This document shows positions 17,944-30,625 of a stretch of 64,000 nt of DNA, piece after piece (position 1 is the stretch's first letter; each line of letters starts with the position of its first letter). The notes beneath the pieces are model-generated. The model had not been told where the DNA came from. It saw only the letters and a list, made by a program, of their open reading frames with translations, and searched no databases. The translations under genes and the position numbers were made by a program. Origin of the DNA: Burkholderia sp. Bp8963 (GTDB lineage Bacteria; Pseudomonadota; Gammaproteobacteria; Burkholderiales; Burkholderiaceae). The stretch covers positions 103,600-167,599 of the forward strand of contig NZ_QTQP01000013.1 of the NCBI RefSeq assembly GCF_003854275.1, read 5' to 3'.

Positions 17944-19713
17944 TCATGCGTTCTGCTGCAACGAAGCGGCATCCGTCTCCGCGCGCGCGCGCCGGACCGG
18001 CAACCGGATCGTGAAGGTGGTGCCGCGCCCGGGCTCGCTCGCGACGTCGATCACGCCGCGATGACGCTCGACGATCCCGTGCGACACCGACAGCCCGAGG
18101 CCCGTGCCCTGCCCGACCGGCTTGGTCGTGAAGAACGGATCGAAAATCCGTCGCACGATATCGGGCGGCATCCCGCGGCCCGTATCGCTGATCGCGATCG
18201 ACACGGTATCGCCGTCATGCGACGTGCGGAGCGTGATGATGCCGTGCTCGGGTATCGCCTGCGCGGCATTGACGAGCAGATTCATGAACACCTGGTTCAG
18301 CTGGGACGGCAGGCATTCGACAGGCGGCACGTCGCCGTACTCACGCACGATGTCGGCCTTGTACTTGAGCTCGTTGTGGACGACGTTCAGCGTACTCTCG
18401 AGGCCCGCGCGGAGGTCGACCACGCTCCATTCGTCGCTGCCCGGCCGCGAGAAATCGCGCAGGTCCTGCACGATGCGCCGCACCCGCATCGTGCCGTCGA
18501 TCGATTCGTCGATCAGCGTCGCGATCTCGCCGCGGATGTAGTCGAGATCCGCGTCTTTTCTCGCGGCGGCCAGCGTGCCGCGCGCGTCGGCGTCCAGTTG
18601 CGCGACGACAGCTTCATGCGCCGCCACCACGTCGAGCAGGTTTCGGACCCAGGTCTTCAGCATGTTGAGATTTGCACTAACGAAGCCGATCGGATTGTTG
18701 ATCTCGTGCGCGACACCGGCCGCGAGCTGTCCGATCGACGCGAGTTTTTCCGACTGCAGCAACTGCACGTGGGTTGCCTCGAGTTCGTGCAGCAGCCGGC
18801 GCTGCTCGTCCTTCTCGCGCTCGAGACGCGCCTGCGCCGCCTTGCGCTCCTCGATCTCGCGCTCCATGTTTTCGCGGGTGCGCTGCAGCGTCTGTGTGGT
18901 CCGCTCGTAACGGCGCAGCGCCCGCTCGAGTTCGCAGGTGCGCACCTGCACGAGTTCCTCGAGCGTATCGGCCATGCCGCGCAGGAACGCCGTGCTCGCG
19001 TCGAAGCGTGAAATCATCAACGTGACGACCAGCGTCGCCAGCGTGAACAGCGCGACCGTCGTCGCGAGCCACGGCGAGTCGATGCCGTTTGCCGCACCGC
19101 AGCGCGCGTCCGGCGCGAAATACGCGGCCGCCATCCCCGTGTAATGCATGCCGGTGATCGCGATCCCCATGATCGCGGCCGCGCCGATGCGACGCGCGCT
19201 CGCGGCGCGTGCCGCCTGCGCGCGCAGCGTCTGTGCGATCCACAGCGCGGCAGTCGACGCGACGATCGCGACGCCGATCGATGCGGCGAACAGCGCGACG
19301 TCGTAGCGGATCGCCGGCTGCATCCGCATCGCGGCCATGCCCGTGTAATGCATGCCGGCAATCCCGCCGCCCATCAGAATGCCGCCGAAGGCGAGACGCG
19401 CCCGCGTCAGTTCCGCGCGCGTCACGACATGCAGTGCGAAATACGACACCAGCACCGCGATCGCGAGCGACGCACCGGTTTCGGTCAGGTCGTAGCCGAG
19501 CGGAATCGGCAGCGAGTAAGCGAGCATCCCGACGAAATGCATCGACCAAATGCCGGTGCCCATCGCGGCCGCGCCGCCACTCAGCCACGCCAGCCTGATC
19601 CTCCGCTTGTCGAGCAGTGAGATGAACGCGGCCAGGTCGAGAGCCGTATACGAAGCCAGCGTCGCGATAACGAGCGACAGCAGGACGAGCGAAAGGTTGT
19701 ACGTGCCGTGCAT
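17944..19713 (-). CDS. MHYT-domain sensor histidine kinase
   Basis: A 589-residue membrane kinase. Residues 1-235 form seven predicted membrane helices carrying three MHYT-type motifs (SMHFVGM near 57, MHYTGM at 121 and 189), proposed to bind copper and sense a diatomic gas or redox signal. A coiled coil (about 250-320) leads to the dimerisation helix with H-box GVAHEINNP (phospho-acceptor H336). The ATPase domain has N-box NLLVNAAQA, DTGRGM, DPFFTTK and GTGLGLSVS. It lies 84 bases downstream of the response regulator gene on the same strand, so the two probably form a two-component pair. Whether this kinase phosphorylates that regulator is inferred from adjacency. Confidence 0.9.
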   Translation of the reverse strand: MHGTYNLSLVLLSLVIATLASYTALDLAAFISLLDKRRIRLAWLSGGAAAMGTGIWSMHFVGMLAYSLPIPLGYDLTETGASLAIAVLVSYFALHVVTRAELTRARLAFGGILMGGGIAGMHYTGMAAMRMQPAIRYDVALFAASIGVAIVASTAALWIAQTLRAQAARAASARRIGAAAIMGIAITGMHYTGMAAAYFAPDARCGAANGIDSPWLATTVALFTLATLVVTLMISRFDASTAFLRGMADTLEELVQVRTCELERALRRYERTTQTLQRTRENMEREIEERKAAQARLEREKDEQRRLLHELEATHVQLLQSEKLASIGQLAAGVAHEINNPIGFVSANLNMLKTWVRNLLDVVAAHEAVVAQLDADARGTLAAARKDADLDYIRGEIATLIDESIDGTMRVRRIVQDLRDFSRPGSDEWSVVDLRAGLESTLNVVHNELKYKADIVREYGDVPPVECLPSQLNQVFMNLLVNAAQAIPEHGIITLRTSHDGDTVSIAISDTGRGMPPDIVRRIFDPFFTTKPVGQGTGLGLSVSHGIVERHRGVIDVASEPGRGTTFTIRLPVRRARAETDAASLQQNA

Positions 19714-19797
19714 GGTCGAGCGCTCGGGAGAGTCGGGATCGCGTTGCCGTGCCGCGCGATCGGTCGCGAAGCACGGCCGCCGCGCCGCAGCCGGCCA

Positions 19798-21225
19798 TCA
19801 GCCCGGCGGTTCGCCGGCGGCCGGCGCGGGTGCAGGCGCAGACGTTGACGCTGGCGTGCCGGCGGCGGCCAGCACCAGAATGTCGAACGGCGTCCCTTCC
19901 CGTGCTTCGAAACGGCGGACGAGGTCGATCTGGTGCGCCGTCATCACGCTCCCCTTCGTGATCAGCAGCACGCCGCGGTGCGTCCGCAGATCGTCCGCGA
20001 GCTGCATCCCTTCGCACAGCTGCTCGGACTTCACTTCCGTCACGGACGGCGCGATGCCCAATTCCGCCGGATGCTTCATCAGCGCGACGAAGCGCTCGAC
20101 GATCTGCGGGTCGTAGCGCACGCCGGCCTGCGACCTGAGCACATCGATCGCTTGCTCGGCGGACTGCGGCGCGCCGATCTCGCCGTGGCGCAACCCTTCG
20201 AAATCGCGCGCGACCGCGATGATCCGCGAGCCGAGCGGAATGTCGGTGCCCGCGAGCCCGTCCGGCGTGCCGCGGCCGTTGAACCGCTCGTACTGGTGCA
20301 ACACGATCGACGCAACGTGATGGAGCTGCGCGACAGGCGTCAGCACCATCTGCGCGCGCAGCGGATGCTGCTGGTACAAGCGCTGCTCGTCCGTCGTCAT
20401 CCGCACCAACGGCTTGTGCAGCAGCTCGTCCGGCAGCGACAGCTTGCCGATGCCGTGCAGCAGCCCCGCGAAATAGACGTCCTTCGCATGGTGGCTGCTC
20501 ATCCCGCACGCGAGCGCGAGATGCCGCGCAATCTCGCCGATCCGCATCGACTGCCCGCCGACCACGCCGCAGCGCAGTTCGACCATGCTCGCGCAAACCT
20601 GGACCATCGCGGTGAAATTGCTTTTCAGGTCGCGCTGCGCGGCCTCGAGGAACATCACCGTCTGGCCAAGTTCTTCGGTCCGGGCCCGCACCTCGCTTTC
20701 GAGCTCCGCGTTGAAGCGGCGCAGCGCTTCGTTCTGCGTCTGCGTCAGCGCCGCGAGCCTCTCGGCTTCGCTGCGCAGCCGCCGCTGCTCGAGCGCCTGG
20801 TCGATCGTCAGCAGCAGGTCGTGGTCGTCCCACGGCTTGTTCAGGTAGCGATAGATGCCGCCCTCGTTGACGGCTCGCGCCACCGCTTCGATCTCCGAAT
20901 AGCCGGTCAGCAGGATGCGCATCGTGTCCGGATACATCGCGCGTGCGCGGGCCAGAAACTCCACGCCGCTCATGTGCGGCATGCGCATGTCCGACACGAT
21001 CAGATCGACGTCGCCCGACGCCAGGATGTCGAGCGCCGCCTCGCCGCTGTCGGCGGTGCGGACGTCGTAACGGGACTGCCTGAGCAGGCGCCTGAGCGCG
21101 GACAGCACGCCGGGTTCGTCGTCGACGAGCAGGATCACGGCGGCGGGCGAATCGCCGGCCGGCTGCGTCGCGTCGACTGTTTCATCCTGCGTGGAACGGG
21201 TGCCGCTTGTTGCAGGCGTCGTCAT
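19798..21225 (-). CDS. Response regulator with degenerate HD-GYP output domain
   Basis: A 475-residue protein. The receiver domain (about 28-145) has the acidic pair DD35-36, phospho-acceptor D79 in VSDMRMP and K130 in YLNKPW. A coiled linker (150-205) is followed by an HD-GYP-like domain. Canonical HD-GYP enzymes hydrolyse cyclic di-GMP and carry HDIGK and HHERxDGxGYP. Here the sequences are HGIGK (257-261, Asp replaced by Gly) and HQYERFNGRGTPDGL (310-324). The GYP is therefore GTP and two metal ligands are doubtful, so catalysis is questionable. The start at 21225 follows a GAGGG with good spacing; an alternative ATG at 21252 also has an AGAGGTG. Confidence 0.85.
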   Translation of the reverse strand: MTTPATSGTRSTQDETVDATQPAGDSPAAVILLVDDEPGVLSALRRLLRQSRYDVRTADSGEAALDILASGDVDLIVSDMRMPHMSGVEFLARARAMYPDTMRILLTGYSEIEAVARAVNEGGIYRYLNKPWDDHDLLLTIDQALEQRRLRSEAERLAALTQTQNEALRRFNAELESEVRARTEELGQTVMFLEAAQRDLKSNFTAMVQVCASMVELRCGVVGGQSMRIGEIARHLALACGMSSHHAKDVYFAGLLHGIGKLSLPDELLHKPLVRMTTDEQRLYQQHPLRAQMVLTPVAQLHHVASIVLHQYERFNGRGTPDGLAGTDIPLGSRIIAVARDFEGLRHGEIGAPQSAEQAIDVLRSQAGVRYDPQIVERFVALMKHPAELGIAPSVTEVKSEQLCEGMQLADDLRTHRGVLLITKGSVMTAHQIDLVRRFEAREGTPFDILVLAAAGTPASTSAPAPAPAAGEPPG

Positions 21226-21539
21226 GATGGCCCTCGTGTTGGTTTTCTTCATGCCACCTCTGCAACATCGGCCTGCACCGCGACTTCTGAATCCGGGAAA
21301 ACACGGATAAAAGCCATCGCGACGCCGCGACGTCGTGGCGGGCGCACGTCGCGTGTCCAATATGCACGAGCTGTACGATCCCCATCCGGCCATCGCCGAC
21401 AGCGCAAATCGCCAACTGTGTAAAAACTCCATGCCGGATTTCATGGCCGGTACGCCACGTCGGGCGTCGTCCGCCGGGCACGCACATTGCGCCGCACCAC
21501 GCATCGTTGACTATCTGCGCCGCACCGGCGTTTCGTCCG
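21226..21539. other. Divergent intergenic region between response regulator and glgE
   Basis: This 314-base region is less GC-rich, particularly at 21290-21440, and has no credible gene. It must hold the promoter of the rightward glucan operon and that of the leftward two-component genes. No clear motif was identified. Confidence 0.5.
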
Positions 21540-24500
21540 ATGGATTCCGACCCGACCTTCGCTCCGCATATCTACTTTTGCGACGCGCGCCTCGTCGGTC
21601 CGCCCGACGCGTGGTCGCCGCTGTTCGAGCACGTGGCGGGCATGGGCTTTGACCACGTGCTCGTCGGTGCCTTCTGGTCTGCGAGCCGTGCGGGCTTCTC
21701 GCGCCACGTGTCGGACCCCGACCGCGCTGCCGACGCGTTCGGCACGCATGCCGACGCGCTCGATACGCTGGCCCGCCTCGCGCAGGCCGCGCACGAACAC
21801 GGGCTGCGCGTGCTGCTCGAGGTGGTGCTCGACCGGATCGCGCGCGACAGCCCGCTGCGTGACGCCCACCCGGACTGGTACGTCGAACGCATCCGCGACG
21901 ATGCGCGGATCGACCCACGCAGCGCAGCGCAGGCGCACGACGCCGTGCACGCGAACCTCGGCGCGCCCGACGCACGCGACGCGCTGTCGGCGTGGTGGCG
22001 CGCGCGCCTCGTCGCACTCGCGCAAGCCGGCGCCGCCGGCTTCCTGATCGACGCGCCGCAACATCTTCCGGTCGCATGGTGGCCCGGCTGGCGCGCGGTA
22101 CTGCGGCGCGTGCGGGCCGATATCGCGGTAATCGCGGGCGCACCCGGCCATGCGCGGGAAGCGCTCGCACGGCTCGACGGCGCGGGGTTCGACGGCGTGT
22201 TCTCGTCGGCGCGCTGGTGGGATCTGCGCGCGCCGTGGTTCGTCGACGAGCATCGGCTGCTGCGCCGCATCGGCTCGCCGATTGCCTTTCCGGATACCTT
22301 CGACGGCCCGCGTCTCGCCGACGACTGGCGCGGCGCACCGGCCGGCCGGATTGAGCGCGCGTACCGGCGCGCACTGTGGACGGCCGCTGCGGTCGGCACA
22401 GGCTGGCTCGTGCCGATGGGCTTCGAACGCGGCGTTGCGCTGCCGCTGATGGCGCGCGACGCGCCCGCGGACCGCTATCGGGCCGCGTATCGCGAGGGCG
22501 CGTTCGACCTGTCGACGACGCTTGCCGACGCGAACGCGTGGCGACGCACGACACCGGTGGCCGCCGCGCGCGGCGAAATCGCACAACTGAGCGCGCCCGA
22601 CGCGCGCGCAACCGTGCTGCTGCGCGGCATGGGGCCGTCGCTCGAACACGACGACGACGCGCTGTTGATCGCGCTGAATCCCGACCTCGATGCCGACGCG
22701 CGTGTCGATCCTTCCGCGGTGCTCACCGGCGTGCCGGGCGCATTCACGCGCTTCGCGCCGTCAGGTCCGGCCGGTAACCGGGACGCGGGAAATTCGGGAG
22801 ATGTGGGAAACACGCGCAACACGGGCGATGCAGCAGACCCGGCCCCGCTCGCACCGTTCACGCTCGCGCCGGCCGCCTGCCTGTTGCTGCGCGCACAGCC
22901 CGCCGCGCCGGTCACGGCGCCAGCCGACGCCGCGCGCGACCGCGCCGCGCTCACGACTGCACTCGCGGCGGACCGGATCGCGATCGAGCGGGTCGAACCG
23001 TCGGTCGACGGCGGCCGTTTCGCGATCAAGCGCGTGATCGGCGAACGCATCGTCGTGCGCGCCGCGATCTTCTCGGACGGCCACACGCATCTCGCGGCCG
23101 CGCTCGCGTGGCGCGCCGCCGGCGAGCGCGACTGGCGCGAGGCGCCGTTCGTCGCCGAGCCGAACGACCAGTGGCGCGCCGAGCTCCGGCCCGATCGGCT
23201 CGGACGTCACGAATTCCGCGTGATCGCGTGGCGAGACGACTGGGCGTCGCTCGTCGCCGACGTCGCGAAAAAACGCGCGGCGGGCCAGGACGTCGGGCTC
23301 GAACTGCTCGAGGCACAGGCGCTGCTCGCCACCGCGATCGCGCGCGCGCACGTCGACGACGAACGGGCCTTGGCCGACGCGCGGCGCCTGGCAGCCGAGT
23401 TCGACGACGCGGAGCCGGACGAACGGCTCGCACTGCTCGGTGCGCCGGATGCCGCGGCGGCGTTCGCCGCGCTTCGCTACCGGCCGTTCGTCACGCACGA
23501 CCCGAGCGTCTACCCGGTCGACGTCGAACGCCGCGCCGCGCGCTTCTCGAGCTGGTACGAAATGTTCCCGCGCTCGGCGAGCGACGACGCGCACTGCCAC
23601 GGCACGTTCGACGACGTGATTGCGCACCTGCCACGCATCCGCGACATGGGCTTCGACGTGCTGTACTTCCCGCCGATCCATCCGATCGGCACGGCTGCGC
23701 GCAAGGGACGCAACAACAGCCTGCAGGCGGGCCCCGACGATGTCGGCAGCCCGTATGCGATCGGCTCGCCGGACGGCGGCCACACGGACGTGCATCCGCA
23801 GCTCGGCACGCTCGAGTCGTTTCGCACGCTGATCGCCGCGGCGCGCGTGCACGGCCTCGAGATCGCGCTCGATTTCGCGGTGCAGTGCTCGCCCGACCAT
23901 CCGTGGCTGTCCGCCCATCCAGGCTGGTTCGCGTGGCGTCCCGACGGCTCGCTGCGCTACGCGGAGAATCCGCCGAAGCGCTATCAGGACATCGTGAACC
24001 CCGATTTCTACTCACCCGACGCGATGCCCGGCCTGTGGCTCGCGCTGCGCGACGTCGTGCAGTTCTGGGTCAACACGGGCGTGCGGATCTTTCGCGTCGA
24101 CAATCCGCATACGAAACCGCTGCCGTTCTGGGCATGGATGATCGCCGACATCCGCGCGCGGCATCCGGACGTCGTGTTCCTGTCCGAAGCGTTCACGCGG
24201 CCGGGCATGATGTACCGGCTCGCGAAGCTCGGCTTCTCGCAGTCTTACACGTATTTCACGTGGCGCGAGTCGAAGCGCGAGTTCATCGACTACCTGACCG
24301 AACTCACGACCAGCCCCGCACGCGAGTATTTCCGGCCGAACTTCTTCGTCAACACGCCCGACATCAATCCGCGCCATCTGCAGCATGCGCCGCAAGCGCA
24401 ATTCGTGATCCGCGCGGCGCTCGCGGCGACGCTGGCCGGCGCGTGGGGGATGTACTCGGGTTTCGAGCTCTGCGAGTCGGAGCCGTTGCCCGACAGCGAG

Positions 24501-24992
24501 GAATATCTGGATGCAGAGAAGTACGAATTACGCGCACGCGACTGGCACAAGCACGGCCACATCGCCGACGAGATCGCGCGACTGAATCGCGCGCGGCGCG
24601 ACAACCCCGCGCTGCAGACGCATCTCGGCCTCGCGTTCGTCGACTCGACGAACGACGCGGTGCTGACGTTCGTGAAGGCAACCCCTGCGTACGACAACGT
24701 CGTCGTCGTCGCGATCAGCCTCGATCCGTGGCACCCGCAGGCCGCGGATTTCACGCTGGATTCAGCGCTGTATCGCGGGCTCGGCATCGTGGACGGCGAG
24801 CCGCTCGACGCGCTCGACCAGCATTCGGCGCACACGGAAACCTGGCGCGGGCATCGCCAGTACGTCGCACTCGACCCGTATGCGCGGCCATACGCGATCT
24901 GGCGTGTCCGGCCGGCGCCGGACGCCGAGCGCGTGGTGCCCGCAGAGCCGGCTGCGGCAGCGGGTGCCGATCAGCATGGAGCACAGGAATGA
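21540..24992 (+). CDS. glgE: GlgE alpha-1,4-glucan:maltose-1-phosphate maltosyltransferase with N-terminal GH13-like extension
   Basis: A protein of about 1150 residues, far longer than the roughly 660-700 of actinobacterial GlgE. The C-terminal 660 residues are a standard Glg[26 protein letters not shown], the nucleophile in [16 protein letters not shown] (D854) and the acid in FLSEAFTRP (E883), with the family spacing of 29. It extends glucans with maltose 1-phosphate, releasing phosphate. Residues 1-470 look like an extra GH13-type barrel with a decayed active site (GFLIDAPQH in place of GFRxDxxxH), ending in a Gly/Asn/Asp-rich low-complexity linker. The ATG at 21540 is preferred over a TTG at 21507; neither has a clear ribosome site. 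First gene of the operon. Confidence 0.92.
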   Translation: MDSDPTFAPHIYFCDARLVGPPDAWSPLFEHVAGMGFDHVLVGAFWSASRAGFSRHVSDPDRAADAFGTHADALDTLARLAQAAHEHGLRVLLEVVLDRIARDSPLRDAHPDWYVERIRDDARIDPRSAAQAHDAVHANLGAPDARDALSAWWRARLVALAQAGAAGFLIDAPQHLPVAWWPGWRAVLRRVRADIAVIAGAPGHAREALARLDGAGFDGVFSSARWWDLRAPWFVDEHRLLRRIGSPIAFPDTFDGPRLADDWRGAPAGRIERAYRRALWTAAAVGTGWLVPMGFERGVALPLMARDAPADRYRAAYREGAFDLSTTLADANAWRRTTPVAAARGEIAQLSAPDARATVLLRGMGPSLEHDDDALLIALNPDLDADARVDPSAVLTGVPGAFTRFAPSGPAGNRDAGNSGDVGNTRNTGDAADPAPLAPFTLAPAACLLLRAQPAAPVTAPADAARDRAALTTALAADRIAIERVEPSVDGGRFAIKRVIGERIVVRAAIFSDGHTHLAAALAWRAAGERDWREAPFVAEPNDQWRAELRPDRLGRHEFRVIAWRDDWASLVADVAKKRAAGQDVGLELLEAQALLATAIARAHVDDERALADARRLAAEFDDAEPDERLALLGAPDAAAAFAALRYRPFVTHDPSVYPVDVERRAARFSSWYEMFPRSASDDAHCHGTFDDVIAHLPRIRDMGFDVLYFPPIHPIGTAARKGRNNSLQAGPDDVGSPYAIGSPDGGHTDVHPQLGTLESFRTLIAAARVHGLEIALDFAVQCSPDHPWLSAHPGWFAWRPDGSLRYAENPPKRYQDIVNPDFYSPDAMPGLWLALRDVVQFWVNTGVRIFRVDNPHTKPLPFWAWMIADIRARHPDVVFLSEAFTRPGMMYRLAKLGFSQSYTYFTWRESKREFIDYLTELTTSPAREYFRPNFFVNTPDINPRHLQHAPQAQFVIRAALAATLAGAWGMYSGFELCESEPLPDSEEYLDAEKYELRARDWHKHGHIADEIARLNRARRDNPALQTHLGLAFVDSTNDAVLTFVKATPAYDNVVVVAISLDPWHPQAADFTLDSALYRGLGIVDGEPLDALDQHSAHTETWRGHRQYVALDPYARPYAIWRVRPAPDAERVVPAEPAAAAGADQHGAQE

Positions 24993-27900
24993 TGCAGCAC
25001 GAAGATTCGCTTGGCGATGTCCGCCGCGCCCAGTTTCCTTCGGTCGGCCCCACCGGCACGCCGCGGCGCCGCCGCGCGCGACGGCGCGAGGCGGCGCTCT
25101 GCGCCGACGATCCGCTGTGGTACAAGGACGCGATCATCTACCAGGTGCACGTGAAGTCGTTCTTCGATTCGAACAACGACGGCATCGGCGATTTCCCCGG
25201 CCTGATCGCGAAGCTCGACTACATCGCGGAACTCGGTGTCGACACCGTGTGGCTGCTGCCGTTCTACCCGTCGCCGCGCCGCGACGACGGCTACGATATC
25301 GCCGACTATCGCGACGTGCATCCCGACTACGGCACGCTCGCCGACGTGCGGCGCTTCATCCGCGAGGCCCATGCGCGCGGCATCCGCGTAGTCACCGAGC
25401 TCGTGATCAATCACACGTCGGACCAGCATCCGTGGTTCCAGCGCGCGCGGCGCGCGAAGCCCGGCTCCGTGCACCGCGGCTATTACGTGTGGTCGGACAC
25501 GGACACGAAATACGCGGGCACGCGGATCATCTTCCTCGACACCGAAACGTCGAACTGGGCGCACGACCCCGTCGCCGGCCAGTATTACTGGCACCGCTTC
25601 TACTCGCATCAGCCCGACCTGAATTTCGACAATCCGGCGGTGGTGCGCGAGGTGCTGCAGGTGATGCGTTTCTGGCTCGACCTCGGCATCGACGGCCTGC
25701 GGCTCGACGCGGTGCCGTACCTCGTCGCGCGCGAAGGCACCAGCAACGAGAATCTGCCGGAAACGCATGCGATCCTGAAGCGGATCCGCGCGACCATCGA
25801 CGCCGAATACCCGAACCGGATGCTGCTCGCCGAGGCGAACCAGTGGCCCGAGGACGTGCAGGAGTATTTCGGCGCCGAAGACGAGTGCCATATGGCGTTC
25901 CATTTTCCGCTGATGCCGCGCATCTACATGTCGATCGCAAGCGAGGACCGCTTTCCGATCGTCGACATCATGCGGCAGACGCCTGCGCTCGCGCCCAGCA
26001 ACCAGTGGGCCGTGTTCCTGCGCAACCACGACGAGCTGACGCTCGAGATGGTGACCGACTCGGAGCGCGACCTGCTGTGGCAGACGTACGCGAGCGACCG
26101 CCGCGCGCGACTGAACCTCGGCATCCGGCGCCGCCTCGCGCCGCTGATGGAGCGCGACCGGCGCCGCATCGAGCTGATCAATTCGCTGCTGTTGTCGATG
26201 CCGGGCACGCCCGTCATCTACTACGGCGACGAACTCGGGATGGGCGACAACATCCACCTCGGCGATCGCGACGGCGTGCGCACGCCGATGCAATGGTCGT
26301 CGGATCGCAACGGCGGCTTCTCGCGGGCCGATCCCGAGCTGCTCGTGCTGCCTCCGGTGATGGGTGCGCTGTACGGCTACGACGCGGTGAACGTCGAGGC
26401 GCAGACGCGCGATCCGCATTCGCTGCTGAACTGGACGCGGCGCATCCTCGCGACCCGTCGCTCGACGCAGGCATTCGGGCGCGGCACGATCCGCTTCCTG
26501 CAACCCGAGAATCGCAAGGTGCTCGCGTACCTGCGCGAACTCGGCGACGACGCGCCGGTGCTGTGCGTCGCGAACCTGTCGCGCGCGTCGCAGGCCGTCG
26601 AGCTCGACCTGTCCGAATTCGCGGGCCGCGTGCCGATCGAGATGACCTCCGATTCGGCGTTCCCGCCGATCGGCCAGCTCCCGTATCTGCTCACCTTTCC
26701 GCCGTACGGCTTCCTGTGGTTCGTGCTGTCCGCGCATGGACACGAGCCCGCGTGGCGGCAGCCGCACGCGCAGCCGCTGCCCGAGCTCGTGACGCTCGTG
26801 ATGCGGCGCGGCGACACGCGGCCGGACATCGCGCAGCTCCAAACGCTCGCGCATGACGCGCTGCCGTCGTGGCTCGCGCGGCGCCGCTGGTTCGCGTCGA
26901 AGGACCACACCATCCGCGACGCGCGCCTCGAGGCGGTCACGCCGATTCCGGGCGAGCCGTTCCAGTATGCGGAGGCACGGGTCAACGCGGATGGCGGAGG
27001 TGGCGTCGAACGGTACGTCGTGCCGCTGGCCGCTGCGTGGGGCAGCGAGACCCCTCACCCGCTGTTCACGCAGCTCGCGCTCGCGCGCGTGCGGCGCGGC
27101 CCGACGGTCGGCTACCTGACCGATGCGTTCGCGCTGCCCGCGTTCGCGCACGGCATGCTGCGCAAGCTGCGCGCCGGCTCGACCGTGCCGACGTCCGACG
27201 GCGGGCAACTCCGGTTCCTGCCCGAGGACGGGCTCGCGGCGCTCGACCCGGGTGACGACGCGGAAGTGCGCTGGCTCGCGGCCGAGCAGAGCAACAGCTC
27301 GCTCGTGATCGGCGATGCCATCATGCTGAAGCTCGTGCGAAAGGTCGCGCACGGCGTGCATCCCGAAGCGGAGATGAGCCGCCACCTGACGCGCATCGGC
27401 TACCGGAACACCGCGCCGCTCGGCGGCGAAGTCGTGCACGTCGATCCGGACGGTGCACCGCATACGGTCGCGATCCTGCAGCGCTACGTCGACAACCAGG
27501 GCGACGCGTGGACGCGCTCGTTCGATTTCCTGAAGCGGGCCGTCGACGAACTCGCGCTGCCCGGCTCCGACGACGAGGAGCCGCCGGAGCCGGACGACGA
27601 GCCCGAGGCGATGCACGGCTATGCGGCGTTTGCCGGAGTGATCGGCACGCGGCTCGGCGAGCTGCATGTCGCGCTCGCGCAGCCGTCCGACGATCCGGCT
27701 TTCGCGCCGGCGCCCGCGACGGCCAAGCTGGTCGACGGCTGGATCGCCGACACGATCGCGTCGTTCGAACGCGCGGTCGACGTGCTCGGCACGCGGCTCG
27801 ATGCGCTCGACGCGCTCGATCCGGCCTGCCGCGCGGCGGCCGAGACGCTGATCGCCTCGCGCGATGCCGCCGCGCGCGCGCTCGCGAAACTCGTGCCGCG

Positions 27901-28398
27901 CACGCTCGACGCGCAGTGCATCCGCATCCACGGCGATTTCCACCTCGGACAGGTGCTCGACGTGCAGGGCGATGCGCTGCTGATCGACTTCGAAGGCGAG
28001 CCCGCGCGCCCGCTCGCGCGGCGCCGGATGAAGTCGCATCCGCTGCGCGATGTTGCGGGGCTCCTGCGGTCGCTGTCGTACGTCAGCGGCATCGCGCAGT
28101 TCACGATCGAGAAGGCGCCGCAACAGGCGGCGGACCGCAAGCGCACGCTGTTCGACCGGTTCGGGCAGGCGGCCGCCGACCGGTTCGTCGACTGCTACCG
28201 CGCGGCAACCGAACAGGCGCCGGTGCGCTTCATCGATCCGCGCTACGAGGATCGCCTGCTCGCACTGTTCCTGATCGACAAGGCGTCGTACGAGGTGTGC
28301 TACGAAGCCGCGAACCGGCCCGACTGGCTCAGCGTGCCGGCGGGCGGTCTCGCGGCGCTCGTCGAGCGGCTGCTGGGCGGCGGCACCGGAGGCGCGCA

Positions 28399-28402
<4 letters not shown>
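24989..28402 (+). CDS. treS: Trehalose synthase-maltokinase fusion (TreS-Mak)
   Basis: A 1137-residue bifunctional protein. Residues 40-590 are TreS (GH13), isomerising trehalose and maltose: [18 protein letters not shown], nucleophile D240 in LRLDAVPYL, acid Glu in [12 protein letters not shown], and NHDELTLEM. Residues 600-1137 are the maltokinase: [16 protein letters not shown] as the phosphate-binding side, [14 protein letters not shown] (near 980) as the catalytic loop and [13 protein letters not shown] as the metal-binding loop. Together they turn trehalose into maltose 1-phosphate, the GlgE donor. The ATG overlaps the glgE stop (ATGA), with a GGAG 8 bases upstream. A basic N-terminal stretch ([10 protein letters not shown]) precedes the catalytic domain. 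Confidence 0.95.
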
Positions 28403-30597
<2,195 letters not shown>

Positions 30598-30625
30598 GCG
30601 GTACCCCGACAGGAGATTCGCGACC

